From assembly GCA_002221725.1 (NCBI GenBank), contig NJFT01000027.1:62001-126000 (forward strand): 64,000 nucleotides of DNA, written 5' to 3'. Below the pieces are notes generated by a model. The model saw only the letters and a program-made list of their open reading frames with translations. It did not search any database and was not told where the DNA came from. Below are positions 45,232 to 56,872 of this stretch, piece by piece; position 1 is the first letter of the stretch, and the number at the start of each line of letters is the position of its first letter. The position numbers were made by a program, and so were the translations under genes. The stretch is from Scedosporium boydii (taxonomy: Eukaryota; Ascomycota; Sordariomycetes; Microascales; Microascaceae).

Positions 45232-46006
45232 ATTAGGAACCGATGTCCACTGGCCCATTTCAGTTGGGGTAGAAGTAGGGAATTGGAGAAAAGAGTAAAA
45301 TTCTAACTCCTGGAGAGGGGGAGATGGGTCTCCAAGCAGTGCCTTTCCATCTCCTGGAAAACGTGCCCAGCAGCTTTCATCACAGTAAAGAACTACCGAC
45401 AGTAGGCCCACGGGGCTACTATGAAGAACATGCGACTAGGGTGAGAAAAATACAGAAATGGCGAAAGGAGACATACGGCGTGGCGTGCCGACCCGCATCT
45501 GTCTTGACAGCTTGGCCACCCACCATAGTTACGTCTGATCTATCGCCTTCGATGCTCAGAAAACGGCTAAAGAAACGCCTCCTGAAATAGCTCTTGACCT
45601 GCAGGCAGAGCCTCAAATAGACTCTCCCAACACAGTTCACTCCTTTCCCCTCCCCATGCCCCTCCCCCTCCCAGTGGCTCTCCCTCGTGGGAGTAGATGG
45701 AAGTCGAATTTATTGAGTCATTAATTTTCCTATTGGTAGCCCAATGGACTGGGAAGCTGAAAGAGAATGAGTGTGCGATTAACTTCAATCTCTTCCCCAT
45801 TACGTTCTTCGAAATTTCTTAAAGCATTTCGATGGACATCGTGATCTGACGTGACAGGGCACGTAAGATCGAGAGTTGTCTAAAATGAGACGCCGTAGCT
45901 TCTCTTCTCATTCACAGCCTTAGCATTCTCCTTTTCATCCCACTCCACAGCCTCTCATCACCCTTCATCCCCTGATTCCCTAGGGGCTACCATCGCGGAC
46001 CTCACG
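45232..46006. other. Intergenic stretch upstream of the spherulin-4 gene
   Basis: No gene recognised. The last 150 bases are C/T-rich, typical of a fungal 5' untranslated region. C-rich tracts lie near 45646-45690. Confidence 0.45.
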
Positions 46007-46780
46007 ATGGTTTCGATACTCCTCCCTTTGTATATTTACCCCACAGACGGATCTTGGGCGCCCTTATTATCTGTTGCTCAAAGCCATCCTGCCATCGATT
46101 TCACCGTCATTGTCAACCCCAGCAATGGCCCTGGCCCCAACAGCTTACCCGACTCCAATTACGTCGAAGCCCTCAAAGGTTTCCACTCTTGCCCGAATGT
46201 CCATCTCATCGGCTACGTCTGTTGCTGCTATGGCGACCGCGACACAGACCTTATCGAGAATGACATCAACGTCTACAGCAACTGGGAGGATGAGTTCTCA
46301 ACATTAGCGAACGCCGAAATCTCTCTCGACGGTATCTTCTTTGACGAGGTCCCCGCCGAACTAGAGTACATCGAATTGATGCACAATATCTCCTCCCATG
46401 TCCGGCAAGCCTGGGCCGACGAACTGCAGAGGAATGCAAAAGTCATCTTTAACCCGGGTGTAGTAGTTGACGACGCCTTTTACAACCAGGCGGACCTCAT
46501 CGTTGCGTTTGAGGACGCCGAGAAGAATTGGGTTGATTTCCTCGACACCACGTACGGGGACCTGTCTCCACAGAACCGAGCCAAGTCTGCTGCCATAGTG
46601 CATACGTACGAAGGCACCGTCGATGGCCTCGGCGAATTGGTCGAGGACATACTTGACGCCGGTCTAGGGGGAGTGTTCGTTACGGACCAGACTGGCGGAT
46701 TGTATAATGAATGGCCCGAATGGTGGGACTCTTTGATCGAGTTCGTCTCCTTCTTCCCAGAGACGGTGGCAGCACAATAG
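46007..46780 (+). CDS. Spherulin-4 family protein (GH135-like)
   Basis: Single exon, 257 residues. The family (PF12138) has a TIM-barrel fold; the studied member Sph3 of Aspergillus fumigatus is a glycoside hydrolase (GH135) acting on galactosaminogalactan. Seen here: ILLPLYIYPTDGSW at the start, FTVIVNPSNGPGP, the acidic pair D113-E114 in DGIFFDEVPAE, and E169 in LIVAFED, which line up with the acidic residues needed in Sph3. Unlike Sph3 there is no signal or membrane anchor: the protein begins right at the first barrel strand and the preceding region looks like a leader, so it may be intracellular. An Agd3-like gene lies 4.2 kb downstream on the same strand. Confidence 0.88.
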   Translation: MVSILLPLYIYPTDGSWAPLLSVAQSHPAIDFTVIVNPSNGPGPNSLPDSNYVEALKGFHSCPNVHLIGYVCCCYGDRDTDLIENDINVYSNWEDEFSTLANAEISLDGIFFDEVPAELEYIELMHNISSHVRQAWADELQRNAKVIFNPGVVVDDAFYNQADLIVAFEDAEKNWVDFLDTTYGDLSPQNRAKSAAIVHTYEGTVDGLGELVEDILDAGLGGVFVTDQTGGLYNEWPEWWDSLIEFVSFFPETVAAQ

Positions 46781-47408
46781 GGCAGGGATCGCGGATGCCT
46801 GATATTTCTTTGTTTTTAAAAGTTCGATAGATCTATTTTCCACCGGTCTGAGGAGCATGTTTATGTATATACCATCTGCATACATACTTGGCACAGGGAG
46901 CAGACCGGCATTTATGTGACAAGAAGTTAAGACTCTCTAGCATACGTGCAACCTCATGACGGACCGGTTGGGCTTGGATATCTCACCCACCCATGAAGCT
47001 TCCTTCGTCCGCGAGTGATTGAAATGGCAAGCTGTGCCGAGACAGCCTTGGGCCCGAAGCTCCGGTGAGTACGTGTGCCATAATATGTCCACTATACTAT
47101 AATAATCGGAAAAATTCGAAAGAGCTCACCACGATCCACTGGCCTTTATATCTCACTCTAGTCCGAGGTGCCTGTTATTCCAACCCCCTATGACCCGCCT
47201 CCTCGAGAAAGCTCACAATCCGCTTTTGGATCGTATTTGGGACTTTCTCGTTCCCATAGACAAAGAACAGGCAACTCGGGCCCGGCAATGTGTCTCTATC
47301 ACACCGGATCGGTATTGGTTGCAATGTACATGCAGCGAGATAAGATACGTAGCCAGTCCTGGGCTTCTAGAAGTTCTATGATACGCCCCGTTCCACATTA
47401 ACATGCCC

Positions 47409-47434
47409 AATTAATTGATCATGATGAATTAATT
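47409..47434. repeat. AT-rich near-perfect inverted repeat
   Basis: Arms AATTAATT...AATTAATT surround a TCATGA core; 24 of 26 positions are self-complementary. Function unknown. Confidence 0.4.
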
Positions 47435-48732
47435 ACATTTCCTGCCAAGGCCCTAACGAGGAGAAAACTGCTCGGCGCGCGATTTCGCCCTCCATGCTAT
47501 CCCGAGAGGTCACATTCCCGTATTCTTGAGTCATCCGTGACATCTGCGTGATAGATCTTTCAAACGTTTCTAGCTGATGAGGATGCGTGTCTGTGAGTCG
47601 AGCTTATATACTGCCTCAAGCCACTTCTCTGTTACTCATGGACGCAACTTCAAATTCCTAGGAACTAGGGCCGTTCGAGCTCTTCTCCTCTTATCCGGCC
47701 TTAAAATGGTTCTCCTCATCAAGTGGTAGAGTGAATGTTTCCCTCGATTTGTTATTGTACTGCGCCTGTTCTCTCACATTTGAAGGAACAAAACGCTGAC
47801 TACTTAGATAAGAAGGTCTCCTACGCGAGGAACTAAACTCGCTCCGAGCGGTACCGCTAATCTTTGCAAAGGCTGGATATGGTTGATATATAAAGATGGT
47901 AAAGTTGTCTAAAGCACGAAAATACCAAAATGACCCGCCTTCCAGGAGACACGCGAATCTCAGCAACAAGTTTGATATGATACCACTCCAGCCCCTATCT
48001 TTCTTCCCGAGTTCAGTATGGGACTTCATAGTTATCTTGCCGTTATTGACGTTTTTAGATCCAAGTACCCAAGGCCGAAGAGATGATAGCGATCGCACGG
48101 AACGCCCGGAGATGGCAAGCGTCCGAATATCCACATCAGGAGCGACGGCTATAGTACACTACTGCAGAATGGCTAAAGCCTAACTACTGTGAACTGAATG
48201 CTCTATCAATACATGGCTAGTCTAGTGAGGGCCGCCTTGCACGGCACTCGCTCCCCGGGAAAGCCAATGCCAAAGAATCGAGCAATAAGCACATAAGTGC
48301 AGTTCTGTTGCATCCAAGATTGCTCTGCGGCGCTATCCGCATCTTTTCGTTGATATTTCCGTGATAGAAGTCTTCCCCGCCTTACAGGGAAGAGGAAGCC
48401 TGTCGACAGCATGCGACGGAAGATTGGAAGTCTGAGCGCTCCGGAGAATGTCGATAGCCATACCGCATTGAAACTACTGAGAATCCACTCCCCGACTTTA
48501 CTAGGTCTTGAGTCAGATCGTTCTATATCCAGGTTTTGGGACGTGACCTCGGCAATTTGCTGGCGTTGAGCACAGCTAGAGCTTCCAATACACCTTCTCT
48601 GGAAGGATAAGTCTCGAGCGATGTCGACATCCTCCTTGAGGACCGCCGTGGAGTGAGACACTGCCCCTTGGAAACGGTAAGCCTCTATCATGGGCGGTAG
48701 AGATATCGGGTAACCTGTCGATGGCAATACAA

Positions 48733-48793
48733 TGGGGAAAAAAAAAAAAAAAGGGGGAAAAAAGGGGAAAAAAAAGGAAAAAAAAAGAGGAGA
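48733..48793. repeat. Purine (A/G) low-complexity tract
   Basis: About 60 bases of only A and G on the plus strand, in runs of A separated by G blocks. Length is prone to sequencing error. Confidence 0.7.
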
Positions 48794-50950
48794 ACAGATG
48801 AAAGAAAGAAAAGGAAGCGAGGTTGGTGAGACGGGGTCGGGGAATCATTGACGAACTGGAAGGTGGGAAAGGAGATTTTCGAGGGATGAGAATCATCGTC
48901 ACCGGTTATAATCATTGATTTCATCGATATCAAGCACTGAAATCCTAGGAAATGTGTGGCATAGAGAGCCCCTGTTACTGCGCAAAGTCTTCGTGTTAAT
49001 GAAATGTTGAGGTGTTGTAGCTGGACCTCCGCGTAACTGAAAATTCCTTCCATCCTTGTTATTTCCAACCTCGTCCGTGTAGCATCCACGGGAATGCCAT
49101 GAAGTGCTTGACAGAGTGATACTCCCCGTTTTCGCGCCTCTATTGCCCAATGACCCTACAATTGACATCATCATTTACAACCAGATAGATCTATGGTGGT
49201 TGATACGGGGTAGGAGGGAGACAAACCATACACTGCGAGTTTTTAGTGGCAAATGTGAATAGTGGAGGTGTTCTGTGCTCTTCGCTCTATGTTACCCTGA
49301 TCTGGATGAGCAAAATCCGGGTCTGTTCGACTAGTCCTGTCTTGTCCCTAGGTACGAGTAATACTAGCATCGCCTTGCAAAAAAAAGACTGGCTTGTTGG
49401 GATCCGGACTCGATATCTTATTACAGTCACCATGGACGAAAACTGAGCGAATGGATGTTTCAATGCCGTGAAAGCCGTCTCTTAAAGCACCAAATAGGGT
49501 CTACGACGTCACTATCGGAATCGGCACTGGTGACTCGGAACTCGGAATGATGCCATGTTATGTACACCATCACGATTCACCCCCGAGGCCCTCAGGGCCT
49601 AAGGGTACAAGACAAAAGTTCACCACAGAACAAATGTTCTAGAAGCAGTCTCGTCAATCCGTTTAGCCACAGGGAACTGTGGGGGGCCACGTACATCCAA
49701 AGCGACTGAAGTTGGGGGAAACCTATTTCATGATGGAGACATCCCCGTCTTCACCTAATGTGAGACGGAGAAGAAAGCAACGGAAACAGCGAAAGTTTCC
49801 CGAGCGGGTCATTCAGTTAATCCGCGTCGATCTCTTTCTCTTTAACCCTTTCCAGATGATAATCCATCAAGGTCATTGCGTCAATGCAACGGTCTCCGTA
49901 TCTGACAGGATTCGGGGCGAGTTGGCGACCGTCCCTGCCGTCTTCCCCAGCGCTGATCCCACAGTTCGTGCCTATAATATCATTTATAAATGAAAACCCC
50001 ATTATATACGAGTGAGCCGTGAGACGGGCCACAGGAAGTTCGGCTTGTTAATTAATTTACTCTGTGGACCCAATTAACGATCATTCTCCCGGTAAGATCA
50101 ATGGTTTGTCCCGATGCGGGATGCCCTTTAGGCGGGAGCTGCAGTCCGTCGTATTCTTCTCAATAATCTTCCAAAATTCCACCGTCACCCTCGCCAGCTC
50201 CTCCTTCGCCTTTTCGATGAGAGGGTTTTGCTGGGGATTCAATTACTTGGACGCTGGGCCTATGGACTCGCTTCATGCCTAGACTTGTTTCTCGTGTGAT
50301 ACAACAGCGCCCGGAGATTTGAAGCGATGTTCATATGACCTTCTTGCATTTGGATGGCCGAATTGCGGTGACGCCGCGCATCTCGAGTCTTGCTCTCATC
50401 AAATTTCAAAAGCCGTCTTGGCCGATCTAGAGTCGGCGGTCCAGGCCCTCTTTACTCTACTTTGATGGGAGTGGACGAACGCCAAGAGATTTCGACATCG
50501 AGCAATTTCTTTGAGGTTTCTACCTTTGGACGTTCTTCTTGCCCCCGATCCATTCCTATTTTTCCTCCTATTTTCATCTCCTTCTCTTGTGTGTGACTAC
50601 TTTTGTGGCTTCCCTTCCCTCCTTTACCTACAAGCCCTATCTGACTGCCCGTTCCTGGTCCTTTTGTTCCTTGCACCTGCCCGGAACTGGCCTGCCGATT
50701 AAATTCGTTCAGCTGCCACACCTTCGTACTCTCTTGTTTTCCTTGTCACTCAGTACACCTTATTTCGTTATCGGCCTTTGAAAGGATGTTACGAGTGAGC
50801 GAATAGATTTCTATTTCCGAGGTTGGGATTGGGATCGCGTTTCTGTGTCGTTTGGGGAGTTTAAATCTTATAAACCTGTTCGCTGCGTCACCTGCATTCC
50901 CCCTTTACATCTTTCGGCTCGATCGCATCTCCATCTAGCATTTAGTTCCA

Positions 50951-53541
50951 ATGCATTTCAGATCTCTTCCCACGGCGGGTGCGCTACTCACCCTTTGTGC
51001 GACATTAGCAAAGGCTGCTCTCAGCGCCTCCAGCACAATTTTAATATTCGCTCGAGATGATGCCGCAGCTACGTCGGGATCATATGGCCTCCGGGGCTAT
51101 GGAATCCCGTATGAGGTCGTCTTGGTGCCTGTGGAGGGAATAGAGCTGCCAGAGTTAACAATTTCGGAAACGGAGGGTAAGTATGGCGGCTTCATCATTT
51201 TGAGTGAAGTTGGTTACGACTATGAAGATCACTGGCGGAGTGCTCTTACGGACGAACAATGGAAGACTCTGTACGATTATCAGGAGCTCTTTAGTGTTCG
51301 GATGGTGAGGCTGGACTCTTTCCCGAGCGCCGAATTTGGTAAGTGGACATATTCCTGGCGGGAGGAGATGCTTCTCTCTAGATGCAACTGACTGGGTGAA
51401 AACAGGTACCAGAGCGCAGCATCCTACGGGGTCAGGCTGCTGCGAAGACGGTGTAGAGCAGTACATTAGCCTCACAAATGCTACTGGATTTCCTACAGCC
51501 AATCTTAAAACGTAAGTAGTATACTAGGGTCATCTCTCGCTAGTTGTTAACACCATTGCTAGGGAGGAAGACTTGAGCACCGAGGCTATCTGGCACTATC
51601 CAGCAGTCATTACCGATGAGTCCATTGCCTGGCAGATTGCAGAGTTTGGTCCCGCTGGGCAATTCTTCGAGGAGCCTGGCACTGCGGCCATCATCAACCG
51701 CATTGGGAACCGCGAGCAAATGGTGTTTTTCATAGGATGGGCAACGGACTGGGCGCTGGTGTCGAATTATTTGCAACACGCGTACATTCACTGGATAACG
51801 CGAGGCCTCTGTAAGATCTTCGTCTCGCAAAACTCTTCCATGTGCGATTCAGGCTGACTTTTGTCTCAGTTGTCGGAAAGCGGAAGATACACCTCAACAC
51901 TCAAGTAGACGATGTCCATCTAGAAACTCCGCTTTACACCCCCCAAGGTGAGGGGCCGGAGTTCCGAATTATTACAGATGATCTGGATGCGCACAAAAAG
52001 TGGCAGGCTGAGCTCAACACGCGCCTCCCCCCAGGGTCCAACTATTTCATCGAAATGTGTCATAATGGGAACGGCGATATCATCACTGCTACCGATACAG
52101 ATTATGGCTGGGAGATCTGTGATCCCAAAGATGCCGTGGACTATGAATCTCCTCCCGATACCGATCTCGAGTTCATGAAACCTCCTGGTACAGGCACCAG
52201 TCTCTGGCCTCCAGACTTGCTGGATTACCCCTGGGCTCTCGAGTGCTGTGAGATCGACCCGCTTGCGTCTTGGTTTATGATCCCGAGGAACCGCGACGTC
52301 TTTTCCCACGTCTCGCACACGTTTACCCACCTAGAGCTGAACAATGCAACGTACGACGATGCATGGCGCGAGATTGCCTTCAATAGGGATTGGCTCAACC
52401 AGGTGGGGATTTCTGCGGCTCCGATGTTCTCAGGTTCCGGTATCGTGCCGCCTGCTATTACCGGTCTGCATAACGCCGACGTTATTCAGGCGTGGCTTGA
52501 CAACGGAATCGTGCATGTTGTTGGCGACAATACCCGGCCAGTTCTTCGAAATTCAGTAAGTGATATTGCGTGTTGCATGCCTGCCAGACTCCTCCCGTGG
52601 CTAACAAATACCCACAGGAGAGCCCATTCTGGCCCAAGATCTCAAACAAGGAGGACAATGGGTACCCCGGGCTAGTTATTGTTCCTCGATGGGGTAAGTA
52701 GCCTTTCTTCTTTTCATCGTAACGAGTCCTAGATTGGATATTTTGACTAATGGGCAAAGCTACAAACATCTACTACAACTGCGCGTCCCCAGAGTGTACC
52801 GTCCTCCAGTGGATCCATACGACTACCATCAGCGAGGACGTTACTTTCGATGATCTCCTTGCAAACGAAGTTAGGACCAATGTCCGCTACCTATTGGGAC
52901 TGCAGCAGGACCCGTATGTGAAAGACGACTCCCGTGGAGGCCTACTCGATGAAATACCAGAGACTAATTGTTCATAGATACATGTTTCATCAAGCCAATA
53001 TGCACCAGAGCGATGTTGAAGAAGTTACCATTGGCTCTGAAACTGGGACTTTCTCGTTACTTCAAATCTGGGTCGAGTCTATTACCCAGGAACTGACGCG
53101 ACTGTGAGTGATTCAGTTTGCTATCCCCACCCAAAAGTCATCGGGCAGGTGCTGACTTTTCAACACAGGACCAACTGGCCTATCCGCACATTGAAGCATG
53201 ATGATATCGCCCAGTTATTCCTGGATCGTATGGCACTCGAGTACGTTATTCACCCCATCCGATGGAAAGACCGAATCTTACTAACTCATCTCCATAGCCA
53301 ATGCAACCCCAACCTAATTTACAACTACTCCGACGACGGCACCAGCATCATCGGAGCAACGGTTACCGCCAACGACAACATCTGCGATGTCCCGATCCCC
53401 GTGACATTCCCGGGGGCCGCCAGGACGGATGACGGCGAGTCTCGAGACGACAAGGTCGGGGAGGATCCACTGATCATCTGGACAACGCTCAGCGGATCTC
53501 CCGTCTCGTTTACTCTGGACGAGCCCATCGTACTACTATAA
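50951..53541 (+). CDS. Agd3-like extracellular polysaccharide deacetylase
   Basis: Nine exons: 50951-51338, 51406-51511, 51563-51810, 51870-52555, 52618-52693, 52760-52913, 52978-53103, 53169-53240 and 53298-53541, giving 699 residues. All eight introns are 51-67 bp with good signals. A signal peptide (AGALLTLCATLAKAA) leads into the Agd3 family domains. The family member Agd3 (CE18) of Aspergillus fumigatus partly deacetylates the exopolysaccharide galactosaminogalactan. The metal-site motifs are intact: NTQVDDVH (D261, D262) and HVSHTFTH (H394, H397 with H401). Other family blocks are IGWATDWALVSNYLQHAYIHW, PPAITGLHNADVIQAW, GLVIVPRWATNIYYNC and TNWPIRTLKHDDIA. It follows a spherulin-4 gene, suggesting a shared polymer substrate. 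Confidence 0.93.
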
Positions 53542-53938
53542 CGGCTGATGGCTAGCGGAATTCGCAGAAACTCATTTTTCTTCTTCTTTCAAGCTTCTTC
53601 TCTCTTCATTTTGTTTTTGTAAACTCCATCATTTATGTACATACAGCCCAATAGAGGCTATGACACCAGCATTATCGTATTCGGTATAGAGAAGAAAAAG
53701 GAATATTGTCAATGGTTTTCTATTGGTCGTTCAAAACTTGGTGCAGACATCTCGCTGGGATGAGGTGGCAACATGACATCAACATGACTTGAGATATCAT
53801 CCAACCTTTTCCCTTCGGCGAGATCGGAGGGAATTTTGATATATAAAATGTAGGCGTCTCTCAGATCAGTTAACATTCATCTTACTAGAAAAATTTCTTT
53901 TGCCGAAAGACATCATCATTGACGAAATACCAAAAAAA
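53542..53938. other. Intergenic stretch with candidate promoter
   Basis: No gene. A TATA box lies at 53842-53848. Confidence 0.5.
53842..53848 (+). promoter_or_regulatory. Candidate TATA box
   Basis: TATAAAA, 91 bp ahead of the ATG at 53939 of the ComA-like gene. Confidence 0.5.
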
Positions 53939-55021
53939 ATGCTGTCGATCCGAAACTCTCTGGCGCGGTTCTCTCCGCTCGGGCTGAAACCTGCCCCCGT
54001 TATTAAGAGGGCAGCCGTGCCATGTCTCCGTCAAATGTCATCTACGTCGGGAAAGCGGGCGCCAGAACAAGACCCGACAATCATGATCGAGGACCCAAAC
54101 GGCTTCGGGTTCATCCGACACAACGCACGCCCCCTGAAGCCCAGAAAAGTGGGCGTTACCGAAATCCGAGGCCCGTATTATTCCGCTATGGGCAAGCGCT
54201 ACCTAGAAGATGTCTTTGAGACGTAAGTCGCTATCAATCGTGGTATAAGAATGAATCGCTAACGGATTCGTAGCATGGGATATCATGTTGATGGAGTCAA
54301 ATTCGCCGGCGGATCATTCTCACTCTTCCCCGAGGATCGACTACGAGAGATGATAGACCTCTGTCATGCGAATAATGCCTACGTGTCTACTGTGAGCAGT
54401 CCTCACAAAGCGCTTACCTTTGGCAGAAGCTTACTGAATTTCAAATAGGGCGGATGGATTGAGCACGTCCTCACCCAATCTGACGCTCATTCGGCAGTGG
54501 ACAGGTACCTTCAAAAATGCAAAGAAGTAGGCTTCGACGTCATTGAAGTTTCATCAGGGTTTCTTTCAATTCCACCCGACGACTGGCTCCGTCTCGTTGA
54601 CAGAGTCCATAACGCCGGCCTAATCGCTAAGCCAGAGTGTGGGATCCAGTTTGGCGCCGGAGGAGACACTTCCGCCGAGGAGCTCGAGAGTATCGGAACA
54701 TCGGACCCAGCCAAGATCACCCAAATGGGAAAGCGATTCATCGATGCCGGCGTGGAGCGCATCATGATCGAGAGCGAAGGCATCACCGAAAATGTGAAAA
54801 GCTGGCGAACCGACGTCATTCAACAGATTTTGAGGGACCTGCCGCCAGAAAAGGTCATGTTCGAGGCAGCCGATCCTCCGGTTTTTAACTGGTATATTCG
54901 GGAGTTTGGAGCCCATGTCAACTTGTTTGTCGATCATTCGCAGATTGTCCAGCTCAGCTGCTTGAGGGCGGGAATCTGGGGCATGGCGGACACGTTTGGC
55001 AAAATCACGACATTCCCATAG
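53939..55021 (+). CDS. ComA/HSA32-like phosphosulfolactate synthase family protein
   Basis: Three exons, 53939-54222, 54274-54391 and 54449-55021, giving 324 residues. The TIM-barrel family (PF02679) includes ComA, which adds sulfite to phosphoenolpyruvate in archaeal coenzyme M synthesis, and plant HSA32, linked to heat tolerance. Blocks seen: KVGVTEIRGPYYSAMG, VDGVKFAGGSFSLFP, GWIEHVL, VGFDVIEVSSGFLSIP, GLIAKPECGIQFGAGGDT, RIMIESEGITENV and FEAADPPVFNWYI. Fungi are not known to make coenzyme M, so the reaction here is uncertain. The first 35 residues are basic, Ser-rich and free of acids, like a mitochondrial presequence. ATG 53939 is the first in-frame ATG; there are no earlier ones in the open frame. 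Introns are 51 and 57 bp. Confidence 0.9.
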
Positions 55022-55460
55022 ATATCTGCCTTAAGTGGACTCCTTGCGCTGCCTGGTCGTCTGGTCAATAAATCCGATACCGACACTCATGAGATATGAG
55101 ATCGCCAACTATCCAGCATGCAGCTGTGAATAGTTCACTTGGACGCGGCTGATTGATCAGGTGTTTCGAAAAGGAGCATAGTGGCCGAGGACAACTTGAA
55201 AGTTGACGGCACGAATCCTAGCAAAGCCCAGTGATAGATGTGCGTCCTTCATTCACGTTTGGCGATGTATGTTACTCTGCTCTTTGCTCAGTGATGTAGG
55301 TTCAAATGTTTGAAAGAAATTGCAGTATAATATATTATCGTATGTTCATTCACACTTGGCAATGCAATAACATCTTGGGAACCCAACCCAGGAATGGATG
55401 GAGAGTAGACGTGGCGGAAGCCGCTAACTACTAGTCCCTGAGGTCCATTCTTTTCTCTTC
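55022..55460. other. Intergenic stretch
   Basis: 3' flanks of two convergent genes; nothing else recognised. Confidence 0.5.
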
Positions 55461-56015
55461 TCAAACGCCCGCAATGTCCTTAATCGTCTCCTTCAACACC
55501 TCGTCCCAGTCCTTATTCGACCTCCGGCGGTATTCAGCGGCTGCGAACCCCGTCACGACCACAAGATCCATAAAATTCTGATCAGGAATCGGTACGAGCA
55601 TCTCGAATCCGTGTCGTTTACGATACCTGCAGATGTTGCGTTTTTGAGAATCCATGAGGATTACGCCGCTGCCGAGAAAGCTGGACTCTTTCCAATGCAT
55701 CTCCCCTACCGATTGATGATGGAAGGAGTGAGCGTCTGCGAAAAGGTCCTTCCGCTTGAGTTGGATAGGCTCGCCGCGAAGTGTGGTTTCGATCTTGGAG
55801 GAGAGCGAGTGGAATGAGATGGTTCCTACTACATCTCTAAGGTCGTTGGCTCGAGTTATTGTGACGTGCGGTTTTGCGTCTGATTGATGAATCGAGTATA
55901 ACAGAACCTCGCCGCCAAAGGCGCCGGGTTGTTGTGTTATGACCAAATTATCCTTCCCGGCTTTCTCGATGGCAAGACGTATTGTAGGGGCAGGGAAGGC
56001 CATTGGACTGGCCAT
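55461..56015 (-). CDS. Tubby-like/LURP-one-fold hypothetical protein
   Basis: Single exon, 184 residues from ATG 56015 (an alternative ATG lies at 56003). The order of short strands, with motifs such as DLRDVVGTISFHSLSSKIETTLRG, GEMHWKESSFLGSG, MDSQKRNICRYRK and a C-terminal hydrophobic helix MDLVVVTGFAAAEYRRRS, matches a widespread ascomycete family with a tubby C-terminal-like barrel around one buried helix (the fold of LURP-one and scramblase-like proteins). No signal peptide. Function unknown; phospholipid contact is possible for the fold but unproven. Assignment is from pattern memory, so family confidence is moderate. Confidence 0.7.
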   Translation of the reverse strand: MASPMAFPAPTIRLAIEKAGKDNLVITQQPGAFGGEVLLYSIHQSDAKPHVTITRANDLRDVVGTISFHSLSSKIETTLRGEPIQLKRKDLFADAHSFHHQSVGEMHWKESSFLGSGVILMDSQKRNICRYRKRHGFEMLVPIPDQNFMDLVVVTGFAAAEYRRRSNKDWDEVLKETIKDIAGV

Positions 56016-56872
56016 CAGAGATGCCAAGATATAAGTCGAAAATCTAAGAGTAGAGTAGTATCTTCCAGGATTTCCTTGGAAAAAGCAGAATCAACTTTCA
56101 TTTTTTCCATCTCCCCGTCGATTTTGTCTCTTTATATCATGAATCAGGGTTGGGGTGCGGATTTCAAAGTGGCAACGTTCGGTCATCGCGAGGGCTGAAG
56201 CAATCCACAAGGTCGATCTGCCAAATCTTTTCCCAAACGGGCTACTTTTTTGGCCAAGCCTTCAGTTTGTCCAGGACGATCGGAAAAAGATCCCGAATTA
56301 CTTATTCTTCCACTACCACAAACTCCATTTTTGCCTCTTTCGTCGTCTCGACCTCGCGAATTGCCTAAGCTGTATTCTTTGGCTGACGACGGCGTCATTG
56401 TGGTCTAGCAAGTGTTTCGTGTTAAACGTTGAAAGAGAAAGCTTCCCGCCCGTAGATGAAACCCCCGAATAAATAAAGAAAGAAAAAAGAAAGGAGGGGA
56501 AAAGTCTGCCTTTTGCGAAATTACAAACCCTTTCGGATCTCCCTCTTCCCTCTACCTAATTAGTACATCTTCACACACCTTCTTCCCTGGGGCCAATCCT
56601 CGTTCCATGTACTCCTTAAACAAGCTGCCTCGAGTCTGGAGCGACAATTACGAAGGCAGGGAGAGGGCGAATGATAAGAGTAGCGCATATTACTAAGACA
56701 CAAGAATGGCAAATGAAGACCTATTATTATTATTGTAGTGAGAAGAGAAGAAGTGAGTTCTCAAGAACATCTCTCAAGACCCCGGAGAGCCCCATTCGCT
56801 ACCTAAGATAAGGGGAGAAGACTACCAATACTACGCTAACGACGCCAGCTGCCTTTCCATTGCTGATAACAC
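56016..56872. other. Intergenic stretch
   Basis: Upstream of the tubby-like gene and downstream of the sugar transporter. Contains an A/G-rich tract near 56468-56505. No gene recognised. Confidence 0.45.

Larger units (their letters stand above)
46781..50950. other. Gene-poor stretch between spherulin-4 and Agd3-like genes
   Basis: About 4.2 kb with no credible gene on either strand. It holds a near-palindromic AT-rich hairpin at 47409-47434 and a purine tract at 48733-48793. Frames at 48.2-49.2 kb on the minus strand show no domain. The last few hundred bases are the C/T-rich leader of the next gene. Confidence 0.45.

Noticed and set aside
48206..49174. Overlapping minus-strand frames of 90-170 codons
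   Set aside because: Part of one frame is translated from the purine tract (Phe/Pro/Ser run); no domain in the rest.
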